Shown: positions 11,935 to 23,811 of the stretch, piece by piece
How positions within the stretch are numbered: position 1 is the stretch's first letter
Layout of the letters: each line of letters begins with the position of its first letter
Assembly: GCF_030272615.1 (NCBI RefSeq)
Contig: NC_081412.1
Coordinates: forward strand, 139,888,747-139,952,746
Source of the DNA: Cryptomeria japonica
Lineage: Eukaryota; Streptophyta; Pinopsida; Cupressales; Cupressaceae
Direction of reading: 5' to 3'
Length of the DNA stretch: 64,000 bases
Notes under the pieces: model-generated
The model's database searches: none
Seen by the model: only the letters and a program-made list of their open reading frames with translations
What the model was told of the DNA's origin: nothing
Made by a program: the position numbers and the translations under genes

Positions 11935-12323
11935 CCTACAGGCCAAAGTAACATGATTTTTCACATTTTAACACTTCACGAGGCGAAAACAAACCAATCC
12001 CAATGCCCAGGATCAAAATTCAAAAAAGTCAAAATTTGGTCAAAATATTCAATCGGACAAAAATTCACATTGACGGTCAACACTTAGACAAATTTAAGCT
12101 ATGCATGAACATTCCAATTGAAAATTAGACCATTTTGGCGAAATCATTGCATTCAAAATTTGCATCCTAGAAAAGGAAGCTCAAAAGCTCTCAAAAACGA
12201 CTGGATTTTGGCTTGAAAAGGCAGAATTTAAAACCCTAAGGCTTGGCCCTAAATCCAGACAACCAACTAACTAACAAAACCCTAAAAACGAAAGCAAAAG
12301 CGAGCGAAAAACAACCAAAAAGA

Positions 12324-12369
12324 GGGGGTCCCCATTTGCGATGGGGCGATGTGTGAAATGGTCACAACA
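12324..12369. repeat. Conserved right terminus of the A/B family
   Basis: GGGGTCCCCATTTGCGATGG followed by GGCGATGTGTGAAA and TCACAACA. Nearly the same sequence ends element B (20158-20203), and a third copy lies at 33019-33062 inside the hAT element at 32275. The three copies define the family's right end. Confidence 0.8.
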
Positions 12370-12374
12370 AGACC

Positions 12375-15300
12375 CTAATGGATTTGAGGGGCAGCAATGA
12401 TAAGCTGCACAAGGTGTCAATAAGAGGAAAAACCCAATGATAGCTAAGTTACCGATTTGGGTACGGATACAGATTCGGGTATGAATTCCTGGATTCGGCA
12501 AATTTTCTTTTTCTTGGGTACGGGTACGGGTACATCCGTATATATATATATATATATATGTCATATATTATATATGTTCAAACTGGACACACTTAGCTTG
12601 ACAAACTATTAAAGGATTCACTGAAGACTCTTTTCAATTCCATGCTGTTGGAAATGGCTGATTTTAGAATGCAATGCATTATCCTGATAATAATGTCTTT
12701 GCCCATTCATTTGTTGCATGAATACATAATACTTTGTTACCTCATAGATAGACAATCAGAAGACTGAAACAAATAAACAGATAGGCAGGAATCAAACAGA
12801 TAGACAACATAGAGAGACAGGTAAAAAAAGATCATGTTCAAAACTCTTAAGGATGCTATGAACTTCCTTTGCCTTGCCTTTATTGTCAACTTGCATGTTG
12901 CTGACACTTGCATTCTATTGGATTGTTCTGCTTCTACGTTTGCTTAAGGTTGTAGACTTGTGATGTGCAGTCGTGAACATGATGGTCAGCTGGTCGTTTG
13001 GCAATCACTTTTAGTCTTAGTGCCTAAGAATTATGCTCATATTTGATTTATTTAGCAATTCTTTGGGCTTTATCATCAGAGACAATGGAGCAGGGATTTA
13101 CAATTCTTAGCTCTGATTGACATTGTCATATTCTGCAACGCATTGAATACAAATAGGATTCACCCAATAATTTGGAATTCATTATAGACTTTATTGACTG
13201 TTCGTTGGATGCACTTACTCCCTCTTACATATTGAAGTATATTATTTATAAACGCCTTCTCTTCTGAATCACTCTTCAAACTGATTGAAATCAAAATCAG
13301 AAGAAAATGTCTGTCTATATAAGGCAAGCCTGTTCATGATAGAAGTGTAATGTCATGTCTTTTGTTTAAATGATAGAAGTTATGCAAGTTTAAATTTTTA
13401 ATTTACGGTATTAGGAAAAGCAAAGATATTAACTATGTTAGCCAAGAACACAATTAATCATTGAAGTTTGAACTTAGCATGTATGAATATTAAGAAAATA
13501 AAACATCACATCTTCTCTTTATGAAATGTGCTTAGCAGCCTACATGGCCATTATCATGCGTAGATGTATGTTATCTTATCAGTTCTTTACTGGGGTTTTG
13601 TGGCATGTGCCTTTATATGTTATAGCTTCTTTTATGTTGTCTTAAAGAGGGAAAAATAGATCATGCCTTATGTGGATTTATTTTAAAGCAAAGTGATTAA
13701 CCTCCCTATTGAATCTGATCAGGTATTAGCTGCCTTTGGGTAAAACAAGGATCATTTGAAGTTTTTTCAGGAACAACATCTGGCCATGCTTATTGTTGGG
13801 ACCTTAGGTAACGAACTTCAGAAATTTAATGATCTAGGCCTTCTTGTCTCAAATTGTCTAGACATTTATTGTTTTATCTTTTTGTGTTGTAGCATTTTTA
13901 GCAATTTATCTCTGACATTTGACTATTAAGATTCTTCACTGTATCTTTATACACTATCAAGTGTCCTAGGTGTCAAATTGTCACATCAAGTTGGTCAGGT
14001 TTCCTAGGGAGGTCTAATTATGTATTTGGTATCATAAAAGTGGTGCACTTCAGGTTATGTTTTTCTTTGCACAGAATTACATTTATTTGATTGAAATTCT
14101 TTCTAGAATTAATAAATTGTAAAAATGTGGAAAGATGTTCTATTTATGGACTGACGTCGTGCAATAATTTGTATTTTAATGAAAAATTTGGAAAAATGTC
14201 ATGCAATGATCTCCATCAAAAATAGTAAAAGCATAAGTGAGAATAAATAGGCTAAAACTAGGAAAACAAATCTATTATTGATTTTGAAAAGTCATGAAAG
14301 GTTATAGAAGTTTTTTTTGGTAAAACATAATTCATAAGTGGTACACACATTGTAATAAAGAGGGATTATTCATTGTAAATTCCTGCAATAGCCAAATTTG
14401 ATTAAAAGCTCCTTTATTTGTGAAATCTCATGTGCATGAATGATGAATTTATTATGAAATAAACACTTTCATTATGCAATTGTGTCTATGAACCTTTGTG
14501 AATGGAAAATCTTATTATGCTAAATATAAAATTTGTTGCTGAAGTTTTAGCCATTTGGTGCAGCCTCAAGTTAAAGGGTTTGCAAATTGTGGGCAAAAAA
14601 CAAACAATTCAAGCTTTGTACCATTTTTATTGGTTATAACTTATGAGATGTATTTGCTTCTTAATCTGTATGTTCTCCCCCATTAATCTGGAAAAGTTCA
14701 TAAAACTGTATTTTACTTCATCAGTCATTGTTCGTGAGCAAGAATTTAGTGCTTGAAACTGTGTTTTACTTAATCAGTCATTAGTTGTACTTTTAGAAAA
14801 GCTTAAATTTTTTGTACACGAGGAACTTAAATGCTGCTTTGGCTTTACCAGATTAGCCCAATGCAAAAGCCCAATTTATTACATGACATTTATTTTTATG
14901 TAATATTTTAAGAACCCCGAATTCTTCTGTAAATACTAAATATTGTACATAATTTTATTTGTTTTTAGATAAGGGATTCACTCCAAAAATTACACAGCGG
15001 GAAGTCATGCTGTTATGGGTGTTTTATCCACACTGTTAGTTGAAATTGTCACTGTGCATTGGGCAAGTCATTCACATTTTTTTCAGAAGGATTGAGGCTA
15101 TATTTTCAAATGCTAATACTATAAATTTTGAAGATGAGAGGAGAGAGCCCTGTCTAGCAGTTTATTATATCTGATACTATTTTGACAAAATATCAACCGA
15201 ATGCTTCAACAGAGAAGCTCTGATACTAGAATAACAGGACAACAGATAAACGGTGTTCTACAGAAATGTGTTCCCTTCCCCCCCCCTCCCCACAGGCCCG

Positions 15301-15857
15301 AGTCCCCCCATCCCCGTGTCCCTGTCCCCAATGGCCGTGGAACAATGAGATAAAGATAATATTCTGATAATCTTATTGTTTTCACAAAGTATTACAGAAA
15401 TTACAAATATGAATCAGAATTATTTATTCAAGCTGATATGGTCTTCAACAAATTTTAAAACAGTTTTCTGATTATCTAGATCACTTAAAGCATAGGATAA
15501 GAGCTATTGTCTTCTTGACTCAGCAAGACTTTAGGCATTTTTCTGACTTCTAAGATCCTATGAGATGATTTCTCACTCAAGCTACCACTGTCCAAAATGA
15601 GCTTACAAGGCCTTATTTTAGGATTGAGAGTCAAGTGGTAGATAGAAATTTTGGTAGGTGCGGTAGTAGATGGTGGTACATGGAGCTACCAGTGAATGGC
15701 AGGTGGAGATTTTAGTAGGTGGATGGTACATATTTTAATTTATTATAATAATGAATATTCTTTCTAAATATCAATCATCATGGACATATTTGTATATTTT
15801 ATCCATCAATATTAATATTAATAATTATGCTATTAATATTTCACTATCTAAAGTCAC
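12375..15857. other. No recognisable gene; microsatellite and GC-rich relics
   Basis: A (TA)n run is at 12539-12559. GGGTACGGGTACGGGTAC-type repeats at about 12455-12540 and C-rich GTCCC repeats at about 15275-15350 might be ends of an old hAT-type element. They are flanked by CAATGATA (about 12436) and CAATGAGA (about 15343), a 7/8 match, but the termini match poorly. A possible short exon-like stretch lies at about 13727-13805 (see findings). Confidence 0.35.
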
Positions 15858-18739
15858 CATAGAAACAGGACTCAGACTCAACGTGGAATCGGCAAGGGTG
15901 ACTCGACTCAGGACTTGGGACTCAGCAAAAAAAACTTGGCGCAGACTCGGCAGGACTCAACAAAGTGAAAACCCCAAGAAATTTAGAGATTTTGAAGGAT
16001 TTAAAACTTGTTTCATGCACTCTTTATTAAATAAATCTTAAAGACACAATAACATCATCAAATAGAAGCTAATATGATCACATATACAAGTATACATCTA
16101 TCACATAATTGTAAACACAACTTGTAGCTGAAGGAAATAGGAAAGTCAGATATATAAATATTGTCAAATGTATACAGAAATCATGGAATATGAAATCCAT
16201 GACATCAAATGTTCCACACAAATATCAAAACAACAACTACAAGTCTATGACTCAAAGGAGCCTGCATCCCTCCTATGAAGGCGTCTAAGGTAGATCCTGG
16301 ATGATTCAACAATCATAGTCTCTACCTGTGACTCCATGCCACCCTCATCAACATCAGCTGTGCTTGTGTCCGCTTGTGCTCTAGCTCCTTCTCTGCCATG
16401 GCTACATCCTCAGCCTCTCTATTTGCTTGGTCAACCCAATCAAGGTCCTGTTGACGTGTTTTTTATGACAGCGTCGAACACAGAATAAAGTTGCCTAACT
16501 GTCACTTCAGTCTCTCTTGATCAAAGTGCGATTGCCTGCTAAGATTGTAGGAAGATCAGACAATCGACTCCAGGGTTCCTTTATGCTACGGACATGACTC
16601 AGTTGGCTGATGTGATTGTTGGTAATCCAAGGGGCCTTACATTTGCATCATTCTTTCACTTCTTTGTTGTGGCTGGAACTCCATCATCGGATATGGCAAT
16701 TTGCGATGCTGTTGCTTCGAACGGACTAAAATGAACTGAAAGTAAAAGGGAAAGGGTTCAGAAGGATCTAAATCTACTCCTAAGAGTAGTGATAACAATG
16801 AACAGTGCTTTGGTGGACAAATTCCAAATAAACCAAGCTCTGCTTCGCCAAGATCAACTACAACTCCGCAAGAACCGGTGCAATCTTCTGGGGATGCTAG
16901 AGGATTTTCAAATCGAGAAAGTACATTTGAATACCCAAAATGGCGGAATCCAAACGACTATCCACAATCGAACTTAGCACGAATTTAGGGGGCTCAGACT
17001 AACTTTACACTGCAACTTACAATCAGCAAGATGCAAAAAGTATGAACCAGGGAAATTCATCAAACACCATTACATTTTCCATTGAAATCAAAGCATTATA
17101 CTACTTCTACTCTAAGCGAGGAAGGTGAAACCATGCAAGCTTTGAAAAAATAATTCAAGTGGACACCATCAGAGACCAATGTTTCACTATTATTTTCTCA
17201 AAAAACTTATTGCAACAATTTCATACAAAGCTCCCTCCCCTTTTACAAATGAGGGGGGTCACCCCTTTATATAGGCCTCAGGCCATGATTACATGCAAAA
17301 CCCTAATTAGGGTTTGCCCAAAAGATTCTCCACACATGATGCAACAAGGCGGGAATCTCCAATTAATAACCCATCATGCCCATATACAATTAATTCAAAA
17401 TACCCAAAATAGCATCCATTGCGCATTCAATGCACCACCTCCTTCAAATTCGTCCAACATGCGTTGAATATTCATCCATGCAAAAATCACCCCACTATGT
17501 CATAAATGATCGATCATTTCCACATGCGGCGGCTGCATGCAAAAGGAATCTGCCATAAATTCAACATGCAATGACTGGGTCGCCATTTGGTCAAATATTC
17601 TGGTAATGAATGCGCCACTCTACTGCCACGTGTTCAATAGATCCTTGCCATGCAAGTGGACCCCGCCGTCGTATATCCGCTCCTGCACATTTGGAATTGT
17701 TGGAGAGGGGAAAATTCGATTCAGGAAGAGTTTTCTTGAAGTCTCTTCAACTTTCCTTGCTCAGAGAAGGTTTTTTCATCAGTTTTGCACATTTCCTATT
17801 TTTTAGGAAAATTTCCAAATTAGGGTTCCACAGTCCAGGAGAGAATTCTCCTACGAATCCAAATCTGTAAAACGTTTTGAAATTTGGATGTGATTTGATG
17901 CCCGAGAATGGATTTTTAAAAACTTTTCCTGGGGGAAATTTCTTGTTTAGTTCATCCCTGATTCCTTCCTTGCCTTAGAAATTTTATCTTCAATTCCTCC
18001 TTGGATGTGATTTCTTGTTGTGGAGGAATTCTCCTTTGGAAAGAAATTTGTTCCTTACTCTGAGGAAGGAAATTCTTCATACCTTAGCCAATTTTCATGA
18101 TTTCCAAGAATTATGTCCCAAAGGAAGAAATTTCAAACACTTGGTCAATTTGTCACCTTTCCTGGAATTTCTTCTTCTTGGGTGCAATTCTTCCTCGATG
18201 AAGGAATTCATCTCTTTGTGCACTGTGCATGAGAAGATCATTTTAGTGCACTCCTGTGTTCCTAGGCGGCGTTTTACACTTGGTGGGGAATTCTTTCAAT
18301 TCCATGGATTCCTTGCATCCCTCTATCTGGCGCTCCTTCTCTCACTTGGGTGCTAAAATGCCTTGGTCAAGGATTCTTGCAATTTGCCTGTTTCTCCATG
18401 CACTCTTCATTCTGGCGCCCTCCACAAGGTTGGGGCGGGAATTCCTCCTGAGGAAGGAATTCATTGTTTTGTGAATTGTCCATGTCTTCTTTTCAACATC
18501 CCTATTTTTCAGGGATCCTCCTAAAATTTAGGAGCCAATTTCATTGGATGGAGAATTCTGCCACTATTTCGAATCTATAACAATTTCCTCATTCCGACGA
18601 GATTCGGTGTCTAAAAATAGCAAATTCAAAAATTTGCCCTAGGGGAATTTTATTTTCTATTCCTCCTTGGCCCCTTGGATTCTATGCCTTAGGCAAAAAT
18701 TTCAACTTATTAACTTGGGTGTCGAATTCACTGTGCCTT

Positions 18740-19180
18740 GGAATTTTTTTTCATTGTCCACGCCTTCCATGGAATGTCCATTTTGGCGCCTTAGTCCACA
18801 TTTGGGCTGATTTTTCATCTGGCCAAGGATTCATGGAATTTTCCTTCTATCCATGGGAATCCCATTTTGGCGCCCTTCCTCATGTCCTGGCGCAAATCAC
18901 ACTTAGGCAAGGATTCATGGATTTTTCCGTCTGTCCTTGTCTGACCCATTTTGGCGCCCAACTGCATACTTGGGCGGAATTTTGCTTATGCCATGGATTC
19001 ATGGAATTTTCCATTTGTCCTTGCCTCCCTCAGTTTGGTGCCCAACTGCATCTTTGGGCGCAATTTTCACTATGCCATGGATTCATGGAATTTTCCGTTT
19101 GTCCTTGCCTCCCTCAGTTTGGCGCCCAACTGCATCTTGGGGCGGAATTTTCACTATGTGAAGGATTCATGGAATTTTTT
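18740..19180. repeat. 84-bp tandem repeat, five copies
   Basis: Units are anchored on GGCGCC at about 18784, 18869, 18952, 19036 (GGTGCC) and 19120. They share GGATTCATGGAATTTTCC and TTGTCCTTGCCTCCCTCAG. The period is 83-85 bp. Open frames across it arise from the repeat length (28 codons) and are not taken as a gene. Confidence 0.85.
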
Positions 19181-19211
19181 CACAAGTTCCAGGCTCTTCG
19201 TCAGGATATAG

Positions 19212-19266
19212 ATATGAAATATAACATTTAAGTATAAGTTTATACTTTAAGTTATATTTCATATAT
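19212..19266. repeat. Inverted repeat, ~24-bp arms
   Basis: The arm GAAATATAACATTTAAGTATA pairs with TATACTTTAAGTTATATTTC around a very short loop, with one or two mismatches. A homologous palindrome with a longer loop lies at 32508-32592. It is therefore an ancestral part of the A/B family rather than a private insertion. Confidence 0.75.
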
Positions 19267-21132
19267 ATTGTTAGGATGTTTGAGAGTGGTTTCAGGTCCA
19301 TAGGAATCATAATGCAAATTTTGGATTTTGGAAGATCTTCCAAAATTCCAGACTTGTCAAATTTCAGGGCATTTCCGAATCATGATGACATTGGTGGATT
19401 GATGCGAATTTCTAGACTTATATGATTTTGCATGCTTTCTTCTTTTGGAATAGGAGTTCCATACTCAAACCATTTTTTTGATCCAACTTGTTTGCCTTAT
19501 GACTCTTCCGGAGTTAGAAATGGTCTTCAGCGTCTTCAGAGATATTCAGCTTTCAGTGTTTTCCTATGAAGATCCTGCCAAAAATAGATTTTCCCAAATA
19601 GTAAGTGTTTCAAAAAGAAAAACACTTACTAAAAATAGGTCAGAAAAACACTTACTAAAAATAGAAACTTACTAAAAATAGAACTTACTAAAAATAGTAC
19701 GTAATTTTTAAAAACACTTACTAAAAATAGGTCAGAAAAACACTTACTAAAAATAGAAACTTACTAAAAATAGAACTTACTAAAAATAGTACGTGATTTT
19801 TGGCAAAATTAGACCAATCCGAGACTCAGTAAAATCTCTAAAAAATAGGAACTTTCTAAAAATAGAAAGTTGCTCCGTTTTGGCTCAAATTTTACTAGGA
19901 GGTTCCTTGAAGGGTCCTAATTCCATTCGTATGTTTAGTTTCTTCAAAGCCCTAACAGAAACCCCTAAAATCTAGGACAAAAGGCAAAAACCCTAAAAAA
20001 GGACAAAACAGGCCCTAAACTTCATGAAACTTGCTCAAACGAAAAGCAGATTAAACCCAAATAACCCTCGAACACCTGCAAAGCAGAGAGACTGATGAGA
20101 CTGCTGCAAAAAGACCACAAAAACGCAGGCCAAAAGACCGGGAGGGCCTAAAAAGAAGGGGGTCCCCATTTGCAATGGGGCGATGTGTGAAAACGTCACA
20201 ACAAGTCCTTGTCACTAAAGACAGGATTTGTAGCCTCAATGATCCACTCAGATTTTGGATTGACCTCCTCTAGCATAGACGGGGTGGAGTCATGGTCGAA
20301 AACCTATCTCTGTCTAAGAAGGAGGTTGTAATGAACAAAGACTAGATCATTCAACCTCTCCACAGACAATCTATTGCGCCTCTTGGAGTGTATGTGCTCA
20401 AACATACTCCAATTGCTCTCACAATCGGAAGCACTGCATGGTTGGCGCAAAATGTGACTGGCTATTTGCTGAAGATTTGGTGTTTTAGGACCAAACATCT
20501 GCCACCATCTATTTGAGATGAGAAAAAGAAAAAAAATCAGTCTCATTTAATAATAAATTGAATAATATAAAATTAAAATTATGCCCTTAAAATATATTTT
20601 TGTCTGGTTGTCTTTGCAAATATGCCGAGAGAAGACCTCCCCCTTTGCATTAGAAAAGGCCTCTATCATATGGATTATAGTGTTATTATCACCAGGTGAC
20701 ATCTGCTCTATCACTGAGTAGAGCCCATTAAGAACCTCCTCACCCCTCTTGAAATCAGGGCAGAAATGGAATGCTGGATTGAGGTAATAAGCGGCTGCCT
20801 GGAGGGGCTTGTGAAGCTGGAGGTGCCATTTCCTATCAATGATATCCCAAATGGGAGAATACTTACTCTCATCTCTTCCATAGGCAGATTTAATGGTCTC
20901 CTTGGCCTTGTAAGTAAAAAAAAAAACAAGTTAAATGAACTTTTTTAAAGCTTTTTTTTAATGTTTTTTGGTGCTGATTGCCAGTCGAGTCTGGGCATTG
21001 GGATTCACCGGGTCTGGGCCGAGTCCCTGGACTCACCAAGTTTCGCCTAGGACTTGGACGAGCCCGAGTTCGGGCCCGTGCCCAAGGTCACCCAGTTTGA
21101 GACTTGCTGAGTCCTGAAACTCTGCAAGTCAC

Positions 21133-21700
21133 TTCTATGGAACTCGAAATGTGAGATGATACCCTTAACATTTGTAAGTGGCTGGAGAGATCTTACTCTT
21201 TTAACAAGTTTGATTCTTGTAGATAGAACTTAGCGTGACTGATATCATGACACAAACAAGTGCATGTGCTCGCTTAAGCTATATATTTAGGATTAGGTAA
21301 ATAATTTTTTTTCTATTATGAATCAATTTTATTACGGTGAAACATGTAGGTCCACCACATCTTTCAATAATTCACACTTTGTACAAGATTCTATCCACCA
21401 CGTTGCTGGACATGCCAACCATTCAATGATGCACCATCTTCCAATAATAGGTACTAAACGGATGCTAGGTATGTTGTAGACATTATCAAAATTGAGCAGG
21501 TAATAGGTGTAATAATATTTTATTCTTTTGACAGCTAGCTGACATGTACTAGGAACTTACCATTCTCCAAGAAGCTGTGTATTATTGTGCTTGATGATCC
21601 ATTCACGTTGGCTGTTAAGAAAATGGATTGTTAGGTTCAATACGTGGAGTAAGTTATTACATTCAATGTCATCTTTAAAGGACTTAACTGACATGACAAA
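21133..21700. other. No recognisable gene
   Basis: Unique-looking AT-rich sequence between the hAT element and a decayed retroelement. No supported feature. Confidence 0.4.
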
Positions 21701-23000
21701 ACTTTACATTTTGGACTAAAAATAGTAATGAGCTTACTTAAACTATGGAACCCATAGGGAAAGCTTCTGGTAATATCTCTACAATGAAATATGATATTGG
21801 TTTCTTTATACTGTTAAACCAGGTGTTTGAAGAACAATTTATCCTTTCGTTAATTCTGGAGATAAAACATAAATCTGCCTAGCTCATGGCACTTTTGGAT
21901 ATATCCCCATCCAACATTTTTGAAATATAGAAAAAGGATTATGAATGAAATAATCTTTCAAAATCTTTCATTGGCATTCTTCAGGAAGTTTCTTGATTCT
22001 GTGTATGGTTGAAGACTGGGAATCTTTAAGAAGAAGATTGCCATCTGCGTCAAAACTGCCAATAACATGAACAGAATCTAATTTTTGAGGAAGATGAAGG
22101 AATTTCATCTCGTTATGGTTTACCAAGATAATACCAGTTTGACAGAAAGAAAACTATCTAACAAAATCCCAACCCAAAATGATATTAGTTTCTATACTGT
22201 CATCTTACCAGAAACAGCAAAGAGAACTGAAATTCCCTAGATTTACAATAATATTATTGTCCTTATATTTCATAGTTTTTATAATTCTGAGGCCATTTAC
22301 TAAATGTTTTAATGACTTCAATGTACAGAAAGACATGGCTCTTTGCTAAACTAATCGTAGAACTTGTGTCTAGAAGAATGGATTTTTTTTTAACTAAAGT
22401 CTTCTACTTTGACAGACATAATAGGTTTATTTAAGACTTAAGAACAAAAGAAAGATTGATAACATCATAACACAAGAAAGGATCTAAACTGGACTGAAAA
22501 TATTTTGTAGAATTACTAGAAGAGTTAGTAGGAAGAGTTTCAGAAGTTTGCTTATTAAAGCTGGATCCTTTTACAGGACCACTATTATAATACTTATCTT
22601 GAGAATCGACAGAATTTGTAGAAAAGGATGAAAAAAGGTGTGTTCAAGATCTTCACAGAAACTTTCATAATATCTTAGAAAGAGTATGTTCAGCATGATA
22701 TATTTCTTCGGAATCAATATCATATTTCCATTCAGCTTCATAACTGTGTCTAGAAGATAAACACACACTGTATATTATGATTATCTTCTTTTGTTATTTT
22801 CTGGATGAGTTGTTTGCTGAGATTCTCAATCCCTTATAGTTTGGCAGTTCCTGAGAGGGTTGCATTTATTTGATCTTTATTGCTTAGCTGGGATAAACGT
22901 TTGGCCAAATACTAGAAATCTGCTTTCCCACTTGGGTTGGGATGGGTGAGAGAGAGAGGTACATCGGAACAATTTGCAGAACAAGTTTCAATGCTATATG
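21700..23000 (-). pseudogene. Decayed retroelement protease region, possibly caulimovirid-like
   Basis: The minus strand encodes LLDTSSTISLAKS at about 22346-22380 and, about 60 codons later, NIILGWDFV at about 22156-22190. Those are the active-site and C-terminal motifs of retropepsin-type proteases at the usual spacing. Coding-like sequence extends upstream to about 23000 and downstream to about 21750, broken by many stops and frameshifts. The layout and flanking residues remind me of plant pararetroviruses (Caulimoviridae), but a Ty3 origin is equally possible. It is non-functional. Confidence 0.4.
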
Positions 23001-23280
23001 TGCCTTACCAAGGATAACCTCTAGTTAGTCTGATTTTGTTTGAATTTTACAAATGACCAAATTCCTAACTCCTGCGAAAGATTTCAGTGATATGGGAACT
23101 TAAATATAACATAGGTACTTTTTGTTCCTTAAACGATAGGATTTGAACTATTTGCTGCCTCCTCCTGGAAAGCATATTGACAAAGACAATCCCCAAAATA
23201 TTATGTATATTTGTTATCATACATATATGCGAGGAGGCAAAACCATCATAGTTCTCTAACAATTGATTGGTTTTATCTTG

Positions 23281-23811
23281 TAATGTATGTGGCGTAAGTT
23301 ATATTCCTTAACCATGAAATAATGCAAGACATACTCTAATCCTAAGCAATAAGAGAGAATGATGATTTAATTAAAAAATGTTTGTGTAAGAGATCAAGAG
23401 CTCAATGAATAGCACAATAAAAGAGAGAAAATATTGATAAGAATAAACTATATTCTGATCAAGATGCAAAATACTATCAACTAGATCATTACATACAATG
23501 TAGATGAGCTTGCTTATAAAGGCAAGGCCATATGGATATGTGAGCACATGATCATGACATGTGGCTCAATGAGAAACAAGGGTAGGTGAGGGTAGGTAGG
23601 AGAAATAATAAAGTATTCCACAAGAGGTGGATCACCCACCAAAGGTGGAATATAACAACAAGATAAGACCACAAAAGGTGGAATTTCTCCTACAAGCAAC
23701 TTTTCTATGTGCACACTTCCCTAAGTGTCTCATATGCAAACTACTATGAAATGCATTATCCTAAGCCAACTTAAGTAAAGTGTAATTATGAGGCATAATT
23801 TACACCAACAG
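23281..23811 (-). mobile_element. Possible LTR of a minus-strand retrotransposon
   Basis: On the minus strand the stretch begins TGTTGGTGTAAATTATGCC just after a purine-rich tract, and carries a TATA-like CCTTTATAAGC at about 23515. That is the expected layout of a 3' LTR. The distal end is guessed from a TG on the + strand; no partner LTR was found. Confidence 0.35.

Larger units (their letters stand above)
4824..12369. mobile_element. Element A: LTR-type termini, 7.5 kb, no LTR pair
   Basis: The element starts TGTTGACGTG and ends TCACAACA. It is flanked by exact copies of AGACC (4819-4823 and 12370-12374), the 5-bp duplication expected of LTR-retrotransposon integration. Both ends are shared with element B, and the start also with element C. 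However, the first kilobase is not repeated at the right end, so it is not an ordinary two-LTR element. It may be a solo copy of a very long LTR, or a non-autonomous derivative with diverged LTRs. It contains a long minus-strand ORF, a 60-bp tandem repeat and a ~168-bp hairpin array. Boundaries are firm; classification is inference. Confidence 0.75.
16449..20203. mobile_element. Element B, 3.75-kb member of the A/B/C family
   Basis: It starts TGTTGACGTG and ends TCACAACA, flanked by GGTCC (16444-16448) and AGTCC (20204-20208), a 5-bp duplication with one mismatch. The hAT transposase frame is continuous when the element is removed, which fixes both ends independently. There is no LTR pair and no ORF like that of element A. 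It contains a TATA-like site (about 17264), a CCCTAATTAGGG motif and an 84-bp tandem repeat. A solo giant LTR is the simplest reading. Confidence 0.8.
16322..20911 (-). pseudogene. hAT transposase C-terminal half, interrupted
   Basis: Three blocks on the minus strand form the end of a hAT transposase. Block 1 (about 20911-20630) encodes SPIWDIIDRKWHLQLHKPLQ and AAYYLNPAFHF. Block 2 (about 20520-20208) encodes WWQMFGPKTPNLQ, CSASDCESNWSMFEHIHSK and RNRLSVERLNDLVFVHYN, the classic hATC dimerisation region. An in-frame TAG at about 20301-20303 breaks it. Between them is an intron-like gap ending in CAAATAG. The frame runs on past the stop until element B interrupts it, then resumes beyond B (block 3, 16448-16322) through DWVDQANREAEDVAMAEKE to a stop at 16322. 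The N-terminal BED and catalytic regions are missing. Confidence 0.85.
15858..21124 (-). mobile_element. Decayed hAT transposon split by element B
   Basis: The left terminus CATAGAAACAGGACTCAG and the inverted right terminus (ending CTGAGTCCTGAAACTCTG) agree at 14 of 18 positions. They are flanked by AAAGTCAC (15850-15857) and CAAGTCAC (21125-21132), an 8-bp duplication with one mismatch, as hAT elements produce. Subterminal ACTCGG/GACTCAG motifs are dense at both ends. Without element B and its 5-bp duplication the element is about 1.5 kb. It is an internally deleted copy that keeps the 3' part of the transposase. Confidence 0.85.

Noticed and set aside
18719-19231. 170-residue repeat protein
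   Set aside because: It reflects the 84-bp tandem repeat, open in several frames, with no outside support.
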